From: Limnohabitans sp. Rim8
GTDB lineage: Bacteria > Pseudomonadota > Gammaproteobacteria > Burkholderiales > Burkholderiaceae_C
Length of the DNA stretch: 9,106 nt
Assembly: GCA_945877725.1 (NCBI GenBank)
Contig: CAMDXR010000110.1
Location: 1 to 9,106, forward strand
Direction of reading: 5' to 3'
Position numbers and translations under genes: made by a program. Positions 5,698 through 9,106 of the stretch are shown here, one piece after another (position 1 is the first letter of the stretch; every line of letters starts with the position of its first letter). The notes under the pieces were generated by a model, which was not told the DNA's origin, did no database searches, and worked only from the letters and a program-made list of their open reading frames with translations.

Positions 5698-6879
5698 ATG
5701 AACGATTTGCCGGGACTTAATTTTCAATTGGGTGAAGACATTGACGCGCTGCGCGATGCGGTGCGCGAATTTGCCCAGGCCGAAATCGCCCCCCGGGCAG
5801 CCGAAATCGACAGGAATGACCAATTCCCGATGGATTTGTGGCAAAAAATGGGCAATTTAGGAGTTTTGGGCATCACCGTTGGGGAAGAGTATGGCGGTGC
5901 CAACATGGGCTATCTGGCCCACATGATTGCCATGGAAGAAATCTCCCGGGCTTCGGCCAGCGTGGGTTTGTCTTATGGGGCGCACTCCAATTTGTGCGTC
6001 AACCAGATCAAACGCAACGGGACCGATGCCCAGCGTGCCAAATACCTGCCCAAACTCATCACGGGCGAACATGTGGGGGCCCTGGCCATGTCTGAACCGG
6101 GGGCAGGGTCGGATGTGCTGAGCATGAAACTCAAAGCAGAAGACAAGGGTGGTTATTACTTGCTGAACGGTTCCAAGATGTGGATCACCAACGGACCCGA
6201 TGCCGAAACTTTGGTGGTGTATGCCAAAAGCGAGCCCGAGTTGGGCGCGCGGGGTGTGACGGCATTTTTGATTGAAAAAGGGATGAAGGGTTTCAGCATT
6301 GCCCAAAAACTCGACAAACTGGGCATGCGTGGCAGCCACACGGGCGAGTTGGTGTTCAATAACGTCGAAGTGCCGGCCGAGAACATTCTGGGTGGCCTGA
6401 ACAACGGGGCCAAGGTGCTGATGAGCGGGCTTGATTACGAGCGGGCCGTGCTCACCGGTGGGCCCTTGGGCATCATGCAATCCGTCATGGACAACGTGAT
6501 CCCCTACATTCACGACCGCAAACAATTTGGTCAAAGCATTGGCGAGTTCCAACTGATTCAAGGCAAAGTGGCCGACATGTACACCGTGCTGCAAGCCGGA
6601 CGTTCGTTTGCCTACACGGTGGCCAAAAACCTCGATTTGCTGGGTGTCGAGCATGTCCGTCAGGTGCGCAAAGACTGCGCATCCGTGATTTTGTGGACCG
6701 CCGAAAAAGCCACCTGGATGGCGGGCGAGGGGGTGCAGATCTTTGGCGGCAACGGTTACATCAATGAATACCCGTTGGGACGCTTGTGGCGCGATGCCAA
6801 GTTGTACGAGATCGGGGCAGGGACCAGTGAAATTCGCCGCATGCTCATTGGCCGCGAACTTTTTGCCGAGACCTGCTGA
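5698..6879 (+). CDS. liuA: Isovaleryl-CoA dehydrogenase
   Basis: A 393-residue FAD acyl-CoA dehydrogenase oxidising isovaleryl-CoA to 3-methylcrotonyl-CoA in leucine breakdown, passing electrons to ETF. Family signatures are present: AMSEPGAGSDV (130-140) and WITNG (162-166) around the FAD site, DRKQFGQSIGEFQ (273-285), and QIFGGNGYINEYPLGRLWRD (347-366). The key point for substrate is the base. Most acyl-CoA dehydrogenases use the Glu of a C-terminal YEGTS-type motif, but here that position is Ala374 in IGAGTSEI. A Glu lies instead in helix G, E248 of GLDYERAVLTGGPLG, as in known isovaleryl-CoA dehydrogenases. The ribosome site AAAGGAG (5686-5692) is the strongest in the window. The gene is also called ivd. 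It follows the thioesterase gene and precedes a carbonic anhydrase gene by 29 bases. Confidence 0.95.
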   Translation: MNDLPGLNFQLGEDIDALRDAVREFAQAEIAPRAAEIDRNDQFPMDLWQKMGNLGVLGITVGEEYGGANMGYLAHMIAMEEISRASASVGLSYGAHSNLCVNQIKRNGTDAQRAKYLPKLITGEHVGALAMSEPGAGSDVLSMKLKAEDKGGYYLLNGSKMWITNGPDAETLVVYAKSEPELGARGVTAFLIEKGMKGFSIAQKLDKLGMRGSHTGELVFNNVEVPAENILGGLNNGAKVLMSGLDYERAVLTGGPLGIMQSVMDNVIPYIHDRKQFGQSIGEFQLIQGKVADMYTVLQAGRSFAYTVAKNLDLLGVEHVRQVRKDCASVILWTAEKATWMAGEGVQIFGGNGYINEYPLGRLWRDAKLYEIGAGTSEIRRMLIGRELFAETC

Positions 6880-6908
6880 ACTTATTGCTGCACTGCGACA
6901 ATTCAGGC

Positions 6909-7565
6909 ATGACTACATCTCTACAACACCTTTTTGACAACAACCGGGAATGGGCTTCGCGCATGGTGCGTGAGAACCCCGAGTACTTTTCTCGCCTGGC
7001 CAACCAACAAAACCCCAAATACCTTTGGATCGGTTGTTCTGACAGCCGTGTGCCGGCTAACCAGATCACTGGACTGGACCCGGGTGAAGTGTTTGTGCAC
7101 CGCAATGTGGCCAACGTGGTGGTGCACTCCGACCTGAACGCCTTGTCGGTCATTCAGTACGCGGTGGACGCGCTCAAGGTCGAGCACATCATGGTCGTGG
7201 GCCATTACGGCTGCGGGGGTGTTTTGGCGGCCACCCGTGGCACCCGAGTCGGCTTGGCCGACAACTGGCTGCGGCATGTGCAAGACGTGCGTTTGCGCCA
7301 TCGCCAGCGGCTGAACCACTTGCCACAAGAAGAGCTTGAGTCCGTCATGTGCGAGATGAACGTGATCGAGCAAGTGGGCAACGTAGCGCTGTCCAACGTG
7401 ATGCAAGACGCCTGGAGCCGGGGCCAAAAAGTCACCGTGCACGGCTGGATTTATGGTTTGGGCGATGGTTTGGTGAAAGATCTGGGCGTCAGCATGAACA
7501 GCGCGTCAGAGGTTGTGAATGTCTTTCGCAATGCCTTCAAGCGGTATCCGCGCGGAACCCCTTAA
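6909..7565 (+). CDS. can: Beta-class carbonic anhydrase, type II (bicarbonate-sensing)
   Basis: A 218-residue beta-carbonic anhydrase interconverting CO2 and bicarbonate. Zinc ligands are C43, H99 and C102, with the D45/R47 dyad in CSDSR. The residues W40, R65 and Y182 correspond, with a constant +1 offset, to the Trp39/Arg64/Tyr181 allosteric bicarbonate site described for the Haemophilus influenzae enzyme, so this should be the type II class in which D45 can itself bind zinc in the closed state. ATG 6909 gives the family N-terminus; a TTG at 6885 would add eight unlikely residues. The Shine-Dalgarno is weak (CAGG just upstream), and the gene sits 29 bases after the isovaleryl-CoA dehydrogenase stop, suggesting co-transcription. 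A role in feeding bicarbonate to methylcrotonyl-CoA carboxylase is inferred from position; general housekeeping supply is the alternative. Confidence 0.95.
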   Translation: MTTSLQHLFDNNREWASRMVRENPEYFSRLANQQNPKYLWIGCSDSRVPANQITGLDPGEVFVHRNVANVVVHSDLNALSVIQYAVDALKVEHIMVVGHYGCGGVLAATRGTRVGLADNWLRHVQDVRLRHRQRLNHLPQEELESVMCEMNVIEQVGNVALSNVMQDAWSRGQKVTVHGWIYGLGDGLVKDLGVSMNSASEVVNVFRNAFKRYPRGTP

Positions 7566-7668
7566 AACTTCAGCAGAACCAGATCGTGCGGTGTATGCCG
7601 TCAGATTGATTTGAAACACGCGGTCGATCAGCGAGAGTTGAAAGCTTTATCTATTTTGGAGAAACACC
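7566..7668. other. 103-bp gap between carbonic anhydrase and thiolase genes
   Basis: The largest intergenic gap inside the catabolic cluster. I see no operator-like ACGT palindrome, no convincing -35/-10 pair and no stem followed by a T-run. The only clear element is the ribosome site GGAGA at 7658-7662, six bases before the thiolase ATG. An internal promoter is possible but not supported by what can be read. Confidence 0.5.
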
Positions 7669-8850
7669 ATGTCCGATCCCATTGTCATCGTCAGCGCAGC
7701 CCGCACCCCCATGGGCAGTTTCCAGAGCGACTTCGCCAGTTTGTCGGCCCATGACCTGGGCGGCGCGGCCATCAAGGCCGCCGTTGAGCGTGCTGGGATC
7801 AGCCCAGAAATGGTCACCGAAGTGCTGTTTGGCAATTGTTTGATGGCGGGGCAGGGGCAAGCACCCGCCCGGCAAGCCGCGTTCAAGGGCGGGCTGCCCA
7901 AGAGCGCTGGCGCGGTGACCTTGTCCAAAATGTGTGGTTCGGGCATGCGGGCGGCCATGTTTGCCCACGACATGTTGGTGGCCGGCACGCACGATGTGCT
8001 GGTGGCCGGTGGCATGGAAAGCATGACCAACGCGCCGTATTTGTTGCTCAAAGGCCGCAGCGGCTATCGCATGGGCCATGACCGTATTTTTGACCACATG
8101 ATGCTGGACGGCCTGGAAGACGCTTACGAGCCTGGCCGCAGCATGGGCACTTTTGGCGAAGACTGTGCGGCCAAATACAACTTCAGCCGCGCTGAACAAG
8201 ACCACTTTGCCACCACCAGCGTGCAGCGCGCCAAGGCCGCTACCGAGTCGGGCGCGTTTGCCCCCGAGATCACGCCGGTGACCGTGAAAGACCGCAGCGG
8301 CGAGCGCGTGGTGTCAATTGACGAAGGCCCGGGCAAAGTCAAACTGGACAAAATCAGCAGCCTCAAACCTGCCTTTAAAAAGGACGGCACCATCACGGCC
8401 GCCAGCAGCTCGTCCATCAACGATGGGGCCGCAGCCATGGTGCTGATGCGCGAAAGCACGGCCAAAAAACTGGGCTGCAAGCCATTGGCCCGCATCGTCA
8501 GCCACGCTACGCATGCCCAAGAGCCAGAATGGTTTGCTACTGCTCCTGTTGGCGCTACCCAAAAGGCATTGGCCAAGGCGGGTTGGTCGGTCGCAGAGGT
8601 CGATTTGTGGGAAGTCAACGAAGCTTTTGCCGTGGTGCCCATGGCGCTCATGAAAGAGTTGGGTGTGTCGCACGATAAGGTGAACGTGAACGGCGGCGCC
8701 TGTGCGCTGGGTCATCCCATTGGGGCATCGGGTGCGCGCATCATGGTCACGCTGATTCATGCGCTTAAGGCCCGTGGCCTGAAAAAAGGCCTGGCCACGC
8801 TGTGCATTGGCGGCGGCGAAGGCACGGCCGTCGCACTCGAATTGGTTTGA
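7669..8850 (+). CDS. Acetyl-CoA acetyltransferase (thiolase)
   Basis: A 393-residue thiolase catalysing reversible cleavage of acetoacetyl-CoA with CoA to two acetyl-CoA. Catalytic residues are at standard places: nucleophile C89 in KMCGSGM, H349 in CALGHPIGASG, acid/base C379 in TLCIGGGEG, and N317 in NEAFA. Length and numbering match short-chain biosynthetic/degradative thiolases (AtoB/PhaA type), one residue offset from the Zoogloea enzyme. The start at ATG 7669 has GGAGA at a good distance. In a leucine pathway it would finish the route by splitting acetoacetyl-CoA derived from acetoacetate. A broader 3-ketoacyl-CoA thiolase role or polyhydroxybutyrate synthesis cannot be ruled out, so no symbol is given. 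The next gene starts three bases after its stop, which indicates an operon. Confidence 0.93.
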   Translation: MSDPIVIVSAARTPMGSFQSDFASLSAHDLGGAAIKAAVERAGISPEMVTEVLFGNCLMAGQGQAPARQAAFKGGLPKSAGAVTLSKMCGSGMRAAMFAHDMLVAGTHDVLVAGGMESMTNAPYLLLKGRSGYRMGHDRIFDHMMLDGLEDAYEPGRSMGTFGEDCAAKYNFSRAEQDHFATTSVQRAKAATESGAFAPEITPVTVKDRSGERVVSIDEGPGKVKLDKISSLKPAFKKDGTITAASSSSINDGAAAMVLMRESTAKKLGCKPLARIVSHATHAQEPEWFATAPVGATQKALAKAGWSVAEVDLWEVNEAFAVVPMALMKELGVSHDKVNVNGGACALGHPIGASGARIMVTLIHALKARGLKKGLATLCIGGGEGTAVALELV

Positions 8851-8853
8851 GGG

Positions 8854-9106
8854 ATGAACACAGTTCTGCTCATCGGAGCATCGCGCGGCATCGGCTTTGA
8901 ATTGGCCAGCCAGTACCTCGAAAATGGTTGGCGGGTCATCGCGACGGCACGCCACGACGAAGGACTGGCGCGACTCAAAGCCATGGGTGCCGAAAGCTTG
9001 CGACTTGATGTGGCCAACCCAGCCAGCAATTCGGGGTTGGTCTGGCAGCTGAATGGCGAGAAACTGGACTTGGCTGTGTATGTTGCCGGGGTAGGCGATC
9101 GGGACA
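8854..9106 (+). CDS. Short-chain dehydrogenase/reductase, N-terminal part (3' end outside window)
   Basis: The first 84 residues of a Rossmann-fold SDR. The nucleotide-binding motif GASRGIG is at residues 8-14, preceded by strand TVLLI. ARHDEGLARL (33-42) follows the second strand; the Arg there may favour NADP(H). LRLDV (53-57) is the usual adenine-contacting Asp-Val, and YVAGVG (77-82) stands where the canonical NNAG motif occurs, so the two Asn are replaced. The catalytic Ser-Tyr-Lys lies beyond the window and cannot be checked. It starts three bases after the thiolase stop, with GAGGG (8849-8853) abutting the ATG, so initiation is probably coupled to thiolase termination. Substrate is unknown; the thiolase neighbour is suggestive only. 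Confidence 0.85.
   Translation, partial: MNTVLLIGASRGIGFELASQYLENGWRVIATARHDEGLARLKAMGAESLRLDVANPASNSGLVWQLNGEKLDLAVYVAGVGDRD

Noticed and set aside
5857..6654. Long antisense open frame (265 codons) inside the isovaleryl-CoA dehydrogenase gene
   Set aside because: It has no recognisable domain, and the + strand protein there is beyond doubt. Long antisense frames like this and those at 634-1266, 2058-2657 and 7651-8205 are expected from the codon bias of GC-rich genes.
7566..7668. A third regulator operator or internal promoter ahead of the thiolase gene
   Set aside because: No TTGACG/CGTCAA half-site pair is present, and candidate TTGAAA boxes (7611-7616, 7638-7643) have no fitting -10 at 16-18 bp.
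8313..8322. GTCAATTGAC palindrome inside the thiolase gene, resembling the outer part of the operators
   Set aside because: It lacks the ACGT core and second half-sites and lies within coding sequence far from any start; a 10-bp palindrome is likely chance.

Overview
The window reads as chromosomal DNA of a betaproteobacterium, most likely Burkholderiales and possibly Comamonadaceae-like. This rests on protein style, the gene order glyS-gmhB-plsC-YgjP-like protease, and GC-rich codon use; no 16S or database check was possible. Nearly every base is coding. I see no IS element, phage gene, tRNA, rRNA, CRISPR array or sign of recent transfer.

Region A (1-3465, + strand) is a closely packed housekeeping run. 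It holds the 3' end of glyS (glycyl-tRNA synthetase beta chain), gmhB (heptose bisphosphate phosphatase of LPS core synthesis), plsC (1-acyl-glycerol-3-phosphate acyltransferase) and a YgjP-type zinc metallopeptidase with an unusual low-complexity N-terminal linker. Gaps are 1 to about 20 bases, so this is probably one transcript. It ends tail-to-tail, with a 10-base overlap, against the next gene.

Region B (3456-9106) looks like a leucine/isovalerate (branched-chain acyl-CoA) degradation locus. On the - strand is a complete metallo-beta-lactamase-fold hydrolase. Divergent from it is a cysteine-free MerR-family regulator resembling LiuR. Then, all on +, come a PaaI-type hotdog thioesterase, isovaleryl-CoA dehydrogenase (recognised by its helix-G catalytic Glu), a beta-carbonic anhydrase, an acetyl-CoA acetyltransferase and the start of a short-chain dehydrogenase cut by the window edge. 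The methylcrotonyl-CoA carboxylase, methylglutaconyl-CoA hydratase and HMG-CoA lyase expected in such a locus are not in the window and may lie downstream.

The most striking signal is a pair of 22-bp inverted-repeat operators, 20/22 identical. One lies between the hydrolase and the regulator (4622-4643) and one upstream of the thioesterase (5164-5185, inside a perfect 32-bp palindrome at 5159-5190). Both have the same promoter geometry: the operator's first six bases are a TTGACG -35, the spacer is 17 bp, and the -10 begins one base after the operator ends. This suggests that the MerR protein controls the hydrolase, itself and the catabolic operon, so the hydrolase is probably part of the same regulon. 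The carbonic anhydrase carries the residues of the bicarbonate-sensing (type II) beta class, which fits a pathway whose carboxylase consumes bicarbonate.
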